A stretch of 64,000 bases of DNA from Streptomyces albofaciens JCM 4342 (GCF_008634025.1 NZ_PDCM01000001.1:1857501-1921500), one strand, 5' to 3'; positions 29,375 through 41,242 are shown, numbered from the stretch's first letter. Notes: generated by a model from the sequence alone, not told the origin. Translations and numbers: made by a program.

Positions 29375-30382
29375 TCAGCGCTCGCTGTCCAGGAGGGCCA
29401 TCTGCTCTTCCGGATAGCGGTCGCCTGCGACGGCGTCCGCCGGGACGGCGCGCTCGATGGCCGCGAGGTCGTCGGCGGTCAGCGTGACGTCCAGGGCACC
29501 CAGTGCCTCGGCCAGCCGGTCGCGGCGGCGGGCGCCGACCAGCGGGACGATGTCCTCGCCCTGGGCGAGCACCCAGGCGATGGCGGTTTGCGCGACCGTG
29601 GCGCCCTTCTGCTCGGCGATCGTGCGCAGCGCGTCGGTCAGTTCGAGGTTGCGGTGCAGGTTCTCGCCCTGGAAGCGCGGGCTCACGGCGCGGAAGTCGC
29701 CCGCGTCCAGCTTGCGGTCGCGCGTGAAGTGGCCGCTGAGCAGGCCGCGCGAGAGCACTCCGTACGCCGTGATGCCGATGCCCAGCTCGCGCGCGGTCGG
29801 CAGGATCTTCTCCTCGATGCCGCGGGAGATGAGCGCGTACTCGATCTGGAGGTCGGAGATCGGGGCGACGGCGGCGGCCCGGCGCAGGGTGTCCGCGCCC
29901 ACTTCGGACAGGCCGATGTGCCGTACGTGACCGGCCTCGACCAGTTCGGCGATGGCGCCGACCGTCTCCTCGATCGGCACGTCCGGGTCGAGGCGGGCGA
30001 GCCGGTAGATGTCGATGTGGTCGGTGCCCAGCCGCTGGAGCGAGTACGCGGCGAAGCTCTTCACCGCCGCCGGCCGGCCGTCGAACCCGATGAAGTCGCC
30101 TTCGACGGTGCGCTGGGCACCGAACTTCACGCTGGTCAGCGCCTGCTCCCGGCGGGCAGCGGGCGCGCTGCGCAGCGCCTCGTTGATCAGCAGTTCGTTG
30201 TGGCCCATGCCGTAGAAGTCGCCGGTGTCCAGCAGGGTGACGCCGGCTTCGAGGGCCGCGTGGACGGTGGCGATGGACTCGCCGCGGTCGCCGGGGTCGC
30301 CGTACAGGGCGGACATGCCCATGCAGCCGAGGCCGATGGCCGAGGTCTGCGGGCCGGTGGTGCCGAGGGTGCGGGTCTGCAC
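29375..30382 (-). CDS. aldo/keto reductase
   Basis: A 335-aa NADPH-dependent reductase of the AKR superfamily (YajO/AKR13-like). Motifs: LGCMGMSALYGDP, LLDTGDFYGMGHNE (catalytic Asp/Tyr), and the NADP-binding tail VPLVGARRRDRLAEALGALD. The usual catalytic Lys region is SVKFGAQR. GTG 30382 follows GAGGAG by 6 nt. An upstream extension in frame is rejected. Physiological substrate unknown. Confidence 0.9.
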   Translation of the reverse strand: MQTRTLGTTGPQTSAIGLGCMGMSALYGDPGDRGESIATVHAALEAGVTLLDTGDFYGMGHNELLINEALRSAPAARREQALTSVKFGAQRTVEGDFIGFDGRPAAVKSFAAYSLQRLGTDHIDIYRLARLDPDVPIEETVGAIAELVEAGHVRHIGLSEVGADTLRRAAAVAPISDLQIEYALISRGIEEKILPTARELGIGITAYGVLSRGLLSGHFTRDRKLDAGDFRAVSPRFQGENLHRNLELTDALRTIAEQKGATVAQTAIAWVLAQGEDIVPLVGARRRDRLAEALGALDVTLTADDLAAIERAVPADAVAGDRYPEEQMALLDSER

Positions 30383-30623
30383 GGGGTGCTCCTCAGTCGG
30401 GGTGGAGGGGTGGCGGGCCGCCGCGCGCCGCGGTGGGCGCAGCGGGCGGCGGCACACTTCAACCATGACATGACCGCTGACAGATTTCAATATCTGTCAT
30501 TCGCCTTTCATTCCGGACCGGCATGGCCCCGCCCTGCCGTCCGCCCTCCCGCACCGTCTCCCTGCCGCACCGCCGTCCTGCCGCGGCACCTCCCTACCGC
30601 GCCGCTCCCTACCGCACCGCCCC

Positions 30624-32072
30624 CTACCGCACCGTCCGCGGCAGCCGGAACGTGAGCGCCACGTTCAGCACCACCGTCGCCACCTGCGCGAGCAGCGCGA
30701 TGATCAGCGCGTCCCGTACGCCCAGCGAGGGCAGCAGCGCCAGGAAGAGCGTGCCGAGCGTCGCCACGCCCAGGGCCAGGCCGGCCTGCTGCGTGGTGAC
30801 CATGGCGCCGCTGCCCACCCCGGCCTGGGCGGCGGGCAGTTCGCTGAGCACGATCCGCAGCAGGATCGGCAGGACCAGGCCCTGGCCCACGCCGAGCAGC
30901 GCCATGGCGCCCGCCAGGGCCACCGAGGACACGTCCGGCCACTGCGTACGGAAGATCAGCGCCAGCGCGAGCAGCCCGGCGCCCTGGATCAGGGAACCGG
31001 CCAGGACCACCCGCCGCCCGAAGCGGGCCACCAGCCGGGGCCCGGCCAGCGAGGCGAAGAAGAAGGCCACGCACAGCGGCGCGAGGGAGAGCCCGGCCGC
31101 CAGCGGCCCGTAGCGCAGGCCGTCCTGGAGGGCGACGGCCAGCACGAACATGAAGCCGCCGAAGCCCAGCGAGAACGGCAGGATCACGGCCAGGCCGCTG
31201 CGTACGGAGGACAGGCGCAGCAGGGACGGCGGCACGAGCGGAGTGCGGCCGGCCCGTTCGGCGCGCCGTTCCACGACGACGAACGCCGCGGCGGCGAACG
31301 GGAAGACGACCGGCAGCAGCCAGGACCACAGCGGCCAGCCCGCCGCGCGGCCCTCGGTCAGCGGCAGCAGCAGGCTGACCAGCGCGACGGCCAGCAGGGC
31401 CGTGCCGGGGCCGTCGACCCGTGTCGGGTGCGGCGAGCGGGTCTCCGGGACGGTGCGCAGCGCGAGCAGCAGGGCCACCGCCGCGACCGGTACGTTCACC
31501 AGGAACACCGCGCGCCAGCCGGTCCCCGCGAGGTCGGCGGCGACCAGCAGTCCGCCGAGCACCTGGCCGACAGCGCTGGCGACGCCCGCCGTACCGCCGT
31601 ACAGGCTGACCGCCTTGGCGCGGCGCGCTCCGGTGGTGGTGGACTGGATGGTGGCGAGCACCTGCGGCAGCAGCAGCGCCGCCGCCGCGCCCTGGGCGAC
31701 GCGCGCCGCGACCAGCGTCCAGGCGTCCGGCGCCAGCCCGCAGGCCAGCGAGGTGAGCCCGAAGGCGGCCAGCCCCCACAGGTACAGCCGTCGGCGTCCG
31801 ACCATGTCGCCGAGCCGCCCGCCGACGACCAGGAGCACCGCGTAGGCCACGCCGTACCCCGCGACGACCATCTCCAGCAGAGCCGGGCCCGCGCGCAGAT
31901 CGCGGTCGATGGTCGGCAGCGCCACGTTGACGATGAAGAAGTCGATCATCGGCAGGGCGGCGCCGAGCAGCACGGTGATCAGCCCGAGCGTGGTCAGCGC
32001 GGGGGTGGCGGGACGGGGCGGGGCGGACGCGGTGGTCCGCGTGGGGACGGTTCGTACCTGGGTATCGCTCAC
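30624..32072 (-). CDS. MFS multidrug-type exporter
   Basis: A 482-aa, roughly 14-segment transporter of the DHA2 (EmrB/QacA) kind. Motifs: FFIVNVALPTIDRDL, GGRLGDMVGRRRLYLWGLAA (motif A) and GWRAVFLVNVPVA. Start GTG 32072 has GATCGT 7 nt upstream and no Shine-Dalgarno. It is divergent from a MmyB-like regulator, an arrangement typical of regulated efflux. Substrate unknown. Confidence 0.88.
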   Translation of the reverse strand: MSDTQVRTVPTRTTASAPPRPATPALTTLGLITVLLGAALPMIDFFIVNVALPTIDRDLRAGPALLEMVVAGYGVAYAVLLVVGGRLGDMVGRRRLYLWGLAAFGLTSLACGLAPDAWTLVAARVAQGAAAALLLPQVLATIQSTTTGARRAKAVSLYGGTAGVASAVGQVLGGLLVAADLAGTGWRAVFLVNVPVAAVALLLALRTVPETRSPHPTRVDGPGTALLAVALVSLLLPLTEGRAAGWPLWSWLLPVVFPFAAAAFVVVERRAERAGRTPLVPPSLLRLSSVRSGLAVILPFSLGFGGFMFVLAVALQDGLRYGPLAAGLSLAPLCVAFFFASLAGPRLVARFGRRVVLAGSLIQGAGLLALALIFRTQWPDVSSVALAGAMALLGVGQGLVLPILLRIVLSELPAAQAGVGSGAMVTTQQAGLALGVATLGTLFLALLPSLGVRDALIIALLAQVATVVLNVALTFRLPRTVR

Positions 32073-32103
32073 GGAGAAGACGATCGTCCGCTCCTCAGGG
32101 GGG

Positions 32104-32127
32104 TACCAGAGTCTCCTTATCCTGGTA
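32104..32127. promoter_or_regulatory. inverted-repeat operator between MFS and MmyB-like regulator
   Basis: TACCAG-N12-CTGGTA lies in the 101-bp gap between the divergent genes and overlaps the expected -35 of the exporter; a further CTGGCA-type copy follows at 32130-32144. Likely the binding site of the adjacent regulator. Confidence 0.5.
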
Positions 32128-32173
32128 CTGGCACTACCTGGCAACCCGATCGGCGTTCCGGCACCCTGGGAGT

Positions 32174-33130
32174 ATGACCGCCACGATGCCGGAGACGGTG
32201 AATTCGCGGACCGCGCGGCTGGAACGGGTGAAGCCGGAACCGGTGAAGTCGGAGCCGGTGAAACCGGAGACAGCGCAGCGGACGGCGCCCACGGAGGGCG
32301 CCGTCCGGCGCGGCGAGCTGGCCGCCTTCCTGCGCAGCCGCCGCGAGCGGATCACCCCGGAGCAGGTCGGCCTGCCGCGCGGCCCCCGGCGCCGTACGCC
32401 GGGCCTGCGCCGCGAGGAGGTCGCCCACCTGTCCGCGGTCGGCGTCACCTGGTACACGTGGCTGGAGCAGGCCCGGGACATCCACGTATCGCCGCAGGTG
32501 CTGGACGCCGTGGCCCGCGCGCTGCTGATGGACCGGGCCGAGCGCGGCCACCTCTTCGCGCTGGCCGGCGCGGCCGACCCGGTGCGCGGCAAGGAGTGCA
32601 CGGGCGTGCCGCAGGCGATGCGGCAGATGCTCGACCAGCTCGCGCCGTTCCCCGCCGTCATCCAGAACAGCCGCTTCGACATCCTGGCGTACAACAGCAC
32701 CTACGGACGGCTGCTGTGCGACCTGGACGCGCTGCCGGAGGAGGACCGCAACTGCCTGTGGCTGGCGTTCACCAACGCCGACTGGCGGGCGAGCCTGGTG
32801 GACCTGGACAAGACCCTGTGCGTGATGGCCGCCAAGTTCCGTGCCTCGATGGCCGGGCACGTCGCCGAACCGGCCTGGAAGGCGCTGGTGGCGCGGCTGG
32901 AGGCGGCCTCACCGGAGTTCCGTGAGATCTGGGCGCGCCAGGAGGTCGTACGGCCGGTGAGCCACTCCAAGATCTTCCGCCACAAGGAGGTCGGCCTGCT
33001 GCGCCTGTCCTCGACCGGCCTGTGGACCGGGCCCAACCACGGCCCCAAGATGCTCACCTACACCCCCGACGACGAGGAATCGCGCGAGCGGCTCGAACGG
33101 CTTCAGGCCTTGATCCGCGCCGAAGGCTGA
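32174..33130 (+). CDS. XRE-family regulator, MmyB-like
   Basis: A 318-aa paralogue of the protein at 1585. Residues 18-35 are a short KPEPVKSEPVKPET-type repeat, absent from the first copy. The helix-turn-helix follows (RRRTPGLRREEVAHLSAVGV), then the MmyB-like sensing domain (PFPAVIQNSRFDILAYNSTY). It probably represses or activates the divergent MFS gene. Its last 28 nt overlap the 3' end of the convergent second MFS gene. Confidence 0.9.
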   Translation: MTATMPETVNSRTARLERVKPEPVKSEPVKPETAQRTAPTEGAVRRGELAAFLRSRRERITPEQVGLPRGPRRRTPGLRREEVAHLSAVGVTWYTWLEQARDIHVSPQVLDAVARALLMDRAERGHLFALAGAADPVRGKECTGVPQAMRQMLDQLAPFPAVIQNSRFDILAYNSTYGRLLCDLDALPEEDRNCLWLAFTNADWRASLVDLDKTLCVMAAKFRASMAGHVAEPAWKALVARLEAASPEFREIWARQEVVRPVSHSKIFRHKEVGLLRLSSTGLWTGPNHGPKMLTYTPDDEESRERLERLQALIRAEG

Positions 33131-34584
33131 TTTCCGGGGCCCTGTGGCGGGGTCTGCTCGCCCTGCGCCGACTCCAGCCGTTCCGCGGTGCGGCGCGCGG
33201 TCTCGCGCGCCCAGCGGCCGGTGGTCAGCGCTCCCAGCAGCAGTACGGCCGCGCCGCAGCCCGCGATGATCCACCATGCCGGGCGGCTCGCCTCGACGAA
33301 ACGGCTGCCCGTGGCGGCGGCCCGCGTCCCGCTCGCCAGTACGGCCCCGATCACCGCTACGCCCAGCGACTGCCCCACCTGCCTGCTGGTGGACGCGATC
33401 GCCGCCGCCACACCGGCCTGCGTACGGGGCATCCCGGAGACCGCAGTGTTGGTGATGGGCGCGTTGACCAGCCCGAACCCGATGCCGAAGAGCACGTACC
33501 CGGTGAACAGCAGCGGCGTGCTCGCCTCCGCCTCGAACGCCGCGAACAGCACCCCGCTGGCCACCATCGCCAGCCCGGCCAGCAGCAGCGGCAGCCGCGC
33601 GCCCACCGCTCCTACCAGCCGCCCGGACAGCGGCGCGAAGACCAGCGTCATGCTCGCCATGGGCAGCATGTAGAGCCCCGCGTCCAGCGCTGACAGGCCC
33701 CGGACGTCCTGGAGGTAGAGCGTGTTGACGAACAGGAAGCCGCCGAGCGAGGCGAACGCGCAGACCGCCACGACCGTGGCGCCGCTGAACGGCGCGCTGC
33801 GGAAGAACCGCAGGTCGATCAGCGGCTCGACGCGCCGCCGCTCGTACCACAGCAGGCCTGCCAGCGCGGCGACGGCGGTCGCGGCGAAGCCCAGGATCAG
33901 CGGCGAGGTCCAGCCGGCCGCCGGGGCCTCGATGATCGCGTACGTCAGCGTGCCGAGCAGCGCGATCACCAGCAGCTGCCCGACCGGATCGGCCCGGCGC
34001 GGGTGCGGGGCGCGCGACTCCGGTACGTACCGGACGGTCAGGAACAGCGCGAGGGCCCCGATGGGCACGTTGATCCAGAAGATCGCCCGCCAGTCGACGC
34101 TCTGCACCAGCAGCCCGCCGACGATCGGCCCGGCCGCCATGCTGATGCCGACCACGCCGCCCCACACACCGATCGCGCGGGCCCGTTCCTTCGGGTCGGT
34201 GAAGGTGTTGGTGATGATCGACATCGCGACGGGGTTGAGCATCGAGCCGCCGACGGCCTGCACCATACGGAACGCGACCAGGCACTCCAGGTTCGGCGCA
34301 AGGCTGCACAGCAGCGAGCCGAGCGCGAAGACCACCAGGCCCGCCTGGAAGACCCGGCGCCGGCCGAGCCGGTCGGCGGTGGAGCCGGCCAGCATCAGCA
34401 GCGACGCGAGGACCAGCGTGTAGGCGTCGATCGTCCACTGCATCCCGGACAGCGAGGTGTCCAGGTCCTTCTGCATGGAGGGCAGCGCGACGTTCAGGAC
34501 GGTGTTGTCGAGACTGACGATCAGCAGGCTCATACAGCAGATGGCCAGGACCAGCAGGCGGCGCCGGTGGCTGAGCTGGGGCAT
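33103..34584 (-). CDS. MFS drug exporter, EmrB/QacA family
   Basis: A 493-aa, 14-segment DHA2 transporter: SLLIVSLDNTVLNVALPSMQ (about 19-38), GSTADRLGRRRVFQAG (motif A), GVVGISMAAGPIVGGLLVQ (motif C of exporters). Start ATG 34584 has TAGCGT 6 nt upstream and no Shine-Dalgarno. Its 3' end overlaps the convergent regulator. Substrate unknown; drug or metabolite efflux is inferred from the family. Confidence 0.9.
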   Translation of the reverse strand: MPQLSHRRRLLVLAICCMSLLIVSLDNTVLNVALPSMQKDLDTSLSGMQWTIDAYTLVLASLLMLAGSTADRLGRRRVFQAGLVVFALGSLLCSLAPNLECLVAFRMVQAVGGSMLNPVAMSIITNTFTDPKERARAIGVWGGVVGISMAAGPIVGGLLVQSVDWRAIFWINVPIGALALFLTVRYVPESRAPHPRRADPVGQLLVIALLGTLTYAIIEAPAAGWTSPLILGFAATAVAALAGLLWYERRRVEPLIDLRFFRSAPFSGATVVAVCAFASLGGFLFVNTLYLQDVRGLSALDAGLYMLPMASMTLVFAPLSGRLVGAVGARLPLLLAGLAMVASGVLFAAFEAEASTPLLFTGYVLFGIGFGLVNAPITNTAVSGMPRTQAGVAAAIASTSRQVGQSLGVAVIGAVLASGTRAAATGSRFVEASRPAWWIIAGCGAAVLLLGALTTGRWARETARRTAERLESAQGEQTPPQGPGNQPSARIKA

Positions 34585-34754
34585 AGGTGAACGCTACAAC
34601 GAATGGGGGCGGGCGGCTTTGGCCAGGGCGCCGGGCGGGGGGGCGGGGGCGGCTCTGGGGGCGTCGGGGCGACAGCAGCCCTGGTGGGGGCGTCGAGTGG
34701 GGGTGCGAGAGCGGTTTCGGTGGGGGCGTCGGGCGGGGGCATGGCGGCTGCGGT

Positions 34755-35055
34755 GGGGACGGCTCCGACGAGGCCCGCGCGGTGCGCGACAGCGGCCGCG
34801 GGTGCCACAACGGCTCCGGGAAGGCTCCCGCCAGGGTGCGACAGCGGCCGCGGGAAGGCTTTCGTCCGGGGGTGACAGCGGCCGTGGGAAGGCTCCCGCC
34901 CGGGTGTGACAACGCTCCCGGGAGACTCCCGCTCTGGTGCGTGACAACGGGCTCGGGAAGGCTCCCGCCCGGGTGCGGCAATTTTTCCGGCAAGGCCCCC
35001 GCCCGGGTGCGACAACGGCCCCGACAAGGCTCCCGCGCGGGTGCGCGACAATGGG
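34755..35055. repeat. degenerate 34-bp tandem repeat array
   Basis: About eight imperfect copies of a unit of 32-36 bp with the core GGGAAGGCTCCCGCCCGGG followed by TGCGACAACGG, ending just before dusB. The unit length is not a multiple of three and copies differ in length, so it is not coding. The stretch just before it (34614-34750) is very G-rich with a weaker repeat of GGTGGGGGCGTCG. The last copy contains GACAAT at 35046-35051, a possible dusB -10. Confidence 0.8.
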
Positions 35056-35099
35056 AGGTCGCCCCCTCCACCCGTCGACCCGAAGGAAGCCCGCTCCCC

Positions 35100-36227
35100 A
35101 TGACTCAGCTGCAGATCGGCCCGCACGCGGTGCAGCCGCCCGTGGTCCTCGCGCCGATGGCCGGGATCACCAACGCCCCCTTCCGGACGCTGTGCCGGGA
35201 GTTTTCCGGCGGCAAGGGCCTGTTCGTCAGCGAGATGATCACGACGCGGGCGCTGGTCGAGCGCAACGAGAAGACCATGCAGCTGATCCACTTCGACGAG
35301 ACGGAGAAGCCGCGCTCGATCCAGCTGTACGGCGTGGACCCGGACACCGTCGGCAAGGCCGTCCGCATGATCGCCGAGGAGGACCTGGCCGACCACATCG
35401 ACCTGAACTTCGGCTGCCCGGTGCCGAAGGTGACCCGCAAGGGCGGCGGCTCGGCCCTCCCGTACAAGCGCAACCTGCTGCGCTCCATCCTGCGCGAGGC
35501 GGTCTCCAACGCGGGCGAGCTGCCCGTGACGATGAAGATGCGCAAGGGCATCGACGACGACCACATCACCTACCTCGACGCGGGCCGGATCGCCGTCGAG
35601 GAGGGCGTCACGGCCATCGCCCTGCACGGCCGTACGGCGGCCCAGCACTACGGCGGCACCGCCGACTGGGACGCCATCGCGCGCCTGAAGGAGGCCGTCC
35701 CGGAGATCCCGGTGCTCGGCAACGGGGACATCTGGTCGGCGGACGACGCGCTGCGGATGGTGCGCGAGACCGGCTGCGACGGCGTGGTCGTGGGGCGCGG
35801 CTGCCTGGGGCGGCCGTGGCTGTTCGGCGATCTGGTGGCGGCCTTCGAGGGGACGGGTACGTACGCCCTGCCCACCCTCAAGGAGGTCGCGGCCGTGATG
35901 CTGCGCCACGCCACGCTGCTGGGGGAGTGGCTCGGGGACGAGGCGCGCGGCGTCATCGACTTCCGCAAGCACGTCGCCTGGTACACGAAGGGCTTTTCGA
36001 TCGGCTCGGAGCTGCGCAAGAAGCTGGCAATCGCCTCGTCGCTGGACGAACTGGACGCTCTGATGAGCGAGCTGGACCTCGACCAGCCCTGGCCCGTGGG
36101 CGCCGACGGACCGCGTGGCCGCACATCTGGCCGAAACCGGGTGGTCCTGCCGGACGGCTGGCTGGACGACCCGTACGACTGCGCGGGCGTGACGGCCGAC
36201 GCGGAACTGGACACTTCGGGCGGCTGA
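35100..36227 (+). CDS. dusB: tRNA dihydrouridine synthase
   Basis: A 375-aa FMN enzyme that reduces uridines in tRNA D-loops. Motifs: VVLAPMAGITNAPFR (FMN site), LNFGCPVPKVTRKGGGSAL with the catalytic Cys in GCP, GRTAAQHYGG and GNGDIWSADDAL. ATG 35100 follows GAAGGAAG. The subtype (DusB-like) is inferred. A longer in-frame ORF extends back through the repeat array and is rejected. Confidence 0.94.
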   Translation: MTQLQIGPHAVQPPVVLAPMAGITNAPFRTLCREFSGGKGLFVSEMITTRALVERNEKTMQLIHFDETEKPRSIQLYGVDPDTVGKAVRMIAEEDLADHIDLNFGCPVPKVTRKGGGSALPYKRNLLRSILREAVSNAGELPVTMKMRKGIDDDHITYLDAGRIAVEEGVTAIALHGRTAAQHYGGTADWDAIARLKEAVPEIPVLGNGDIWSADDALRMVRETGCDGVVVGRGCLGRPWLFGDLVAAFEGTGTYALPTLKEVAAVMLRHATLLGEWLGDEARGVIDFRKHVAWYTKGFSIGSELRKKLAIASSLDELDALMSELDLDQPWPVGADGPRGRTSGRNRVVLPDGWLDDPYDCAGVTADAELDTSGG

Positions 36228-36804
36228 GGCGCTTGCAGCTGCCTGCCAGGCAACTGCCAGACGCCTGACGGGCGCCTGATGGACGCCCGCCGGGGGCCTG
36301 TCGGACGTCCGCCGGGCGCCTGACGGGCGCCTGCCGGGTCCGGTTCCAGGCCCCCTTCCAGACCGAACCGGGTCCGGTGCGGGGTGCGGCGCGGGGTCCG
36401 GCGCGGAACCCGGTTCCGGTCCGAATTCGGGTCCGGAACCGGGTCCGGATGGCGGTACGGAGCCCGGCGTGACGGCGTGATTCTCGCCACCCTTGATAGG
36501 GGGTGCGCTCAGATGAGCGGTCCGCGAGGGAGTGCACCTTCCAAACGGTGGCACTGGGTGCCACCATTCTCGCGTTCGAATGATCAAGCGCAGTTCGCGC
36601 TTGAGTAGCGGATCCGGCCATTCCCGCTCGCGCTGAGCGACGTTGCCTTCAACTCTTGAATCCACCCCTCCGTCGGCCGCAACTTTCGATCTGCTGGCCG
36701 ACGGCGGGTTACGGGCGTATGTCGACCGAGTGGACGTACCCAGACACCTTCGATCTGGGTATGTTCCTCGCCGTCAGGGCAGACCGCGGCGAGGAGAGAG
36801 TCCC
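36228..36804. promoter_or_regulatory. dusB-ppdK intergenic region with repeats and palindromes
   Basis: Gene-free stretch of 577 bp. 36228-36345 contains repeated GCGCCTGACGGGCGCCTG-like units; 36345-36470 repeats GGTCCGG/CCGGTTCC words. 36547-36565 is an 8-bp hairpin (GGTGGCAC-TGG-GTGCCACC) and 36585-36603 a 7-bp hairpin (CAAGCGC-AGTTC-GCGCTTG). At 36737-36761, TACCCAG-N11-CTGGGTA is a perfect inverted repeat 44 nt before ppdK, directly followed by TATGTT, a possible -10. I see no gene or tRNA. Confidence 0.6.
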
Positions 36805-39543
<2,739 letters not shown>

Positions 39544-39612
39544 CCGACCCCACCCACCGACACCCGGAGCCGGCCGGGGACCCAACCCTCGACCCCACCC
39601 CGGCTCCGGACC

Positions 39613-39650
39613 CCAACGAGGGCGGCACCTGTGCGGAGGTGCCGCCCTCG
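39613..39650 (+). repeat. attL: direct repeat overlapping the ppdK terminator
   Basis: A perfect 14-bp stem (CGAGGGCGGCACCT / AGGTGCCGCCCTCG, loop GTGCGG) followed by GTTTT, 73 nt after ppdK: a clear terminator. The whole 38 bp from 39613, including loop and the CCAA before the stem, recurs without mismatch at 45840-45877 in the same orientation. I read the pair as the left and right core sites of an integrated element. Confidence 0.78.
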
Positions 39651-39789
39651 GTTTTGTGGCCTGCGTGAATGCTCGGGGTAGTACTCTGACGTGCGAAAAC
39701 TACTCGCAGTGATTGCCGTGGTTTTCCGGGATCTTCCTGGTGCTTGTGCCCTCGTTGTGCCCTCCGGGCGTAGCGCCTTTCGCAGATCA

Positions 39790-39826
39790 GCGCCCCGGTT
39801 CACCACATGTCGGTGAATCGGGGCGC
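39790..39826. terminator. terminator-like hairpin at element left end
   Basis: A 15-bp stem (GCGCCCCGGTTCACC / GGTGAATCGGGGCGC, one wobble pair) with a 7-nt loop. Flanked by 39651-39927 in which I see no gene. Confidence 0.6.
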
Positions 39827-39927
39827 AGGTGTCTTCGGTGGCCAGCAGCAACGGGGCTCGACCGCCTGCTGCGCAGGGCAAAGCCGCAGGCGAGCGATGA
39901 CGGCCACCTGCGTCGACTGTGTGGTTT

Positions 39928-40143
39928 CTACTCGAAGTCCCGTGTCATCTGTTCACCACGTCGCTTCGAGCGGCGCCGCGAAAATGCATCCGTCACCTGG
40001 ACCACCAGGAAGACCATGGAGAACATCAGGCAGCGAACAGCCAGTTCTGAGCCCCATGACCTGTCGGTCAGGAGGGTCGTCACGGCACCTGCCGCGAAGC
40101 CCGCGACGACCGCAAGCCCTACCCGAGTCCACCACCGCTTCAT
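39928..40143 (-). CDS. small two-segment membrane protein
   Basis: A 71-aa protein: MKRWWTRVGLAVVAGFAAG start, one hydrophobic helix near residues 7-24, a second near 37-52 (CLMFSMVFLVVQV), and a basic tail (SRRRSKRRGEQ). It is the last gene of the minus-strand set in the element, 141 nt after the GNAT. No ribosome site is obvious. It could be a self-protection or export accessory for the peptide cassette, but this is only context. Confidence 0.5.
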   Translation of the reverse strand: MKRWWTRVGLAVVAGFAAGAVTTLLTDRSWGSELAVRCLMFSMVFLVVQVTDAFSRRRSKRRGEQMTRDFE

Positions 40144-40284
40144 GGAAGGCGGGTACCCCGAGCCGGTCGTGCAGCCGCAACGCTGAACGGTTCGACTTCG
40201 GTGTCAGCGGGCATTCAGGCTGTCTCGCAAGCACCGGGCCGACGAGCGTACGCTCAGGCTACGAACGTCATCGTTTTGCGTGGC

Positions 40285-41160
40285 TCACACTTTGGTGACG
40301 CAGACGAACCCGAGCGACCGCAGCCCCTCGGAACGGCACAAGTGATCAGAAGCGCCGTCGACCTCGGTCTGTAGAAGCTGATAGGCGGCGCCGTTCTCCT
40401 GCCCCCAGCCCATCGCTGCGCGCCACAGTGCACGTCCAAGACCGCGGCCCCGCTGCTCGGGCAGGATGCCGAAATATTGTGGAAGCAGGCGGACGGCCCC
40501 TCGCGAGTCGGGCATGACCTCCATCGGCCCGATAGCGCCCACGACACGCCCCTCGTCGACCGCGACCAGTACGGGGCAGACACCGCCGGCCCTCATACGG
40601 CCGTGCAGGAAGGCGAATCCCTCGTCGGCAAGCAGCTCGGCGAATCTCGGGAACGTCGCCTGCACGGATGCAGGGCAGTCGGTGAGCGGGCGTACCCCTT
40701 CGGGGGCGTGGGCAGGGTGCTCGGGACCGAACTCGTGAAGTTGGACGCGGGTCACCTGCCCTTGAGCGGCCGGCTGTTCTTCCGGGCCTGCGAATGAGAC
40801 GACACGACCGGTCGCCGCATCATGGGTGGCGCAGAGTTTCACGGCGAGGTCGGCGGCGCGGTCGTGCCCGTCGGGGCGCGTGCCGTACAGGTGGACGCTC
40901 ACCGTTCCCGCACCCCGCCGTGACAGGGTCGGCAGCAACGTCTCGCTAGGGCTGTGAGCGATGTCCTCGACGAGCACACGTTCGGCCTTCACGTCGGACC
41001 ATCGTTGGTCTTTGTCGTACGGGAGGAAACGGCCGGTAGGGGCGTTGGCGACAACGTCGGCGAACAGATGCTGACCGAGCGTGTCGGGGTGCACCGGGCC
41101 GATCGTCGGGACGTACGGGGCAGTGATCTGGGGTCTCAGCCAGTCCCAGCGGAATCGCAT
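40285..41160 (-). CDS. GNAT acetyltransferase with unknown N-terminal domain
   Basis: A 291-aa protein. Residues about 165-290 form a GNAT fold: VVGAIGPMEVMPDSRG, then the acetyl-CoA loop QYFGILPEQRGRGLGRALWRA (Q/RxxGxG/A) near 225-245, and a C-terminal SLGFV. Residues 1-150 do not match anything I recognise. The ATG at 41160 has TAATGT 6 nt upstream and no Shine-Dalgarno, so it may have its own leaderless promoter. It lies 82 nt downstream of the small peptide gene and is a candidate to acetylate the peptide or to give self-resistance. Confidence 0.8.
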   Translation of the reverse strand: MRFRWDWLRPQITAPYVPTIGPVHPDTLGQHLFADVVANAPTGRFLPYDKDQRWSDVKAERVLVEDIAHSPSETLLPTLSRRGAGTVSVHLYGTRPDGHDRAADLAVKLCATHDAATGRVVSFAGPEEQPAAQGQVTRVQLHEFGPEHPAHAPEGVRPLTDCPASVQATFPRFAELLADEGFAFLHGRMRAGGVCPVLVAVDEGRVVGAIGPMEVMPDSRGAVRLLPQYFGILPEQRGRGLGRALWRAAMGWGQENGAAYQLLQTEVDGASDHLCRSEGLRSLGFVCVTKV

Positions 41161-41189
41161 GGCGGCACATTACTCGCCTGCCACACAGG

Positions 41190-41224
41190 GCTCAGGCCCC
41201 GCACGAAAGTGTCGAGGCCTGAGC
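41190..41224. terminator. hairpin after the small peptide gene
   Basis: GCTCAGGCC / GGCCTGAGC, a 9-bp stem with a 17-nt loop, between the peptide gene and the GNAT gene. Could limit read-through so that the peptide is made in excess, as in many RiPP operons. Confidence 0.45.
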
Positions 41225-41242
41225 GGGAACGAGCGGTTGCGG

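Noticed and set aside
34755..35055. CRISPR array
   Set aside because: Copies are contiguous, imperfect, without unique spacers of fixed length, and there are no cas genes.
36541..36610. tRNA gene hinted by GTTCGAATG and flanking hairpins
   Set aside because: No cloverleaf, anticodon arm or acceptor stem can be built around it.
40245..40256. GAGCGTACGCTC palindrome as operator
   Set aside because: Short GC-rich palindromes are frequent here and no promoter or regulator links to it.
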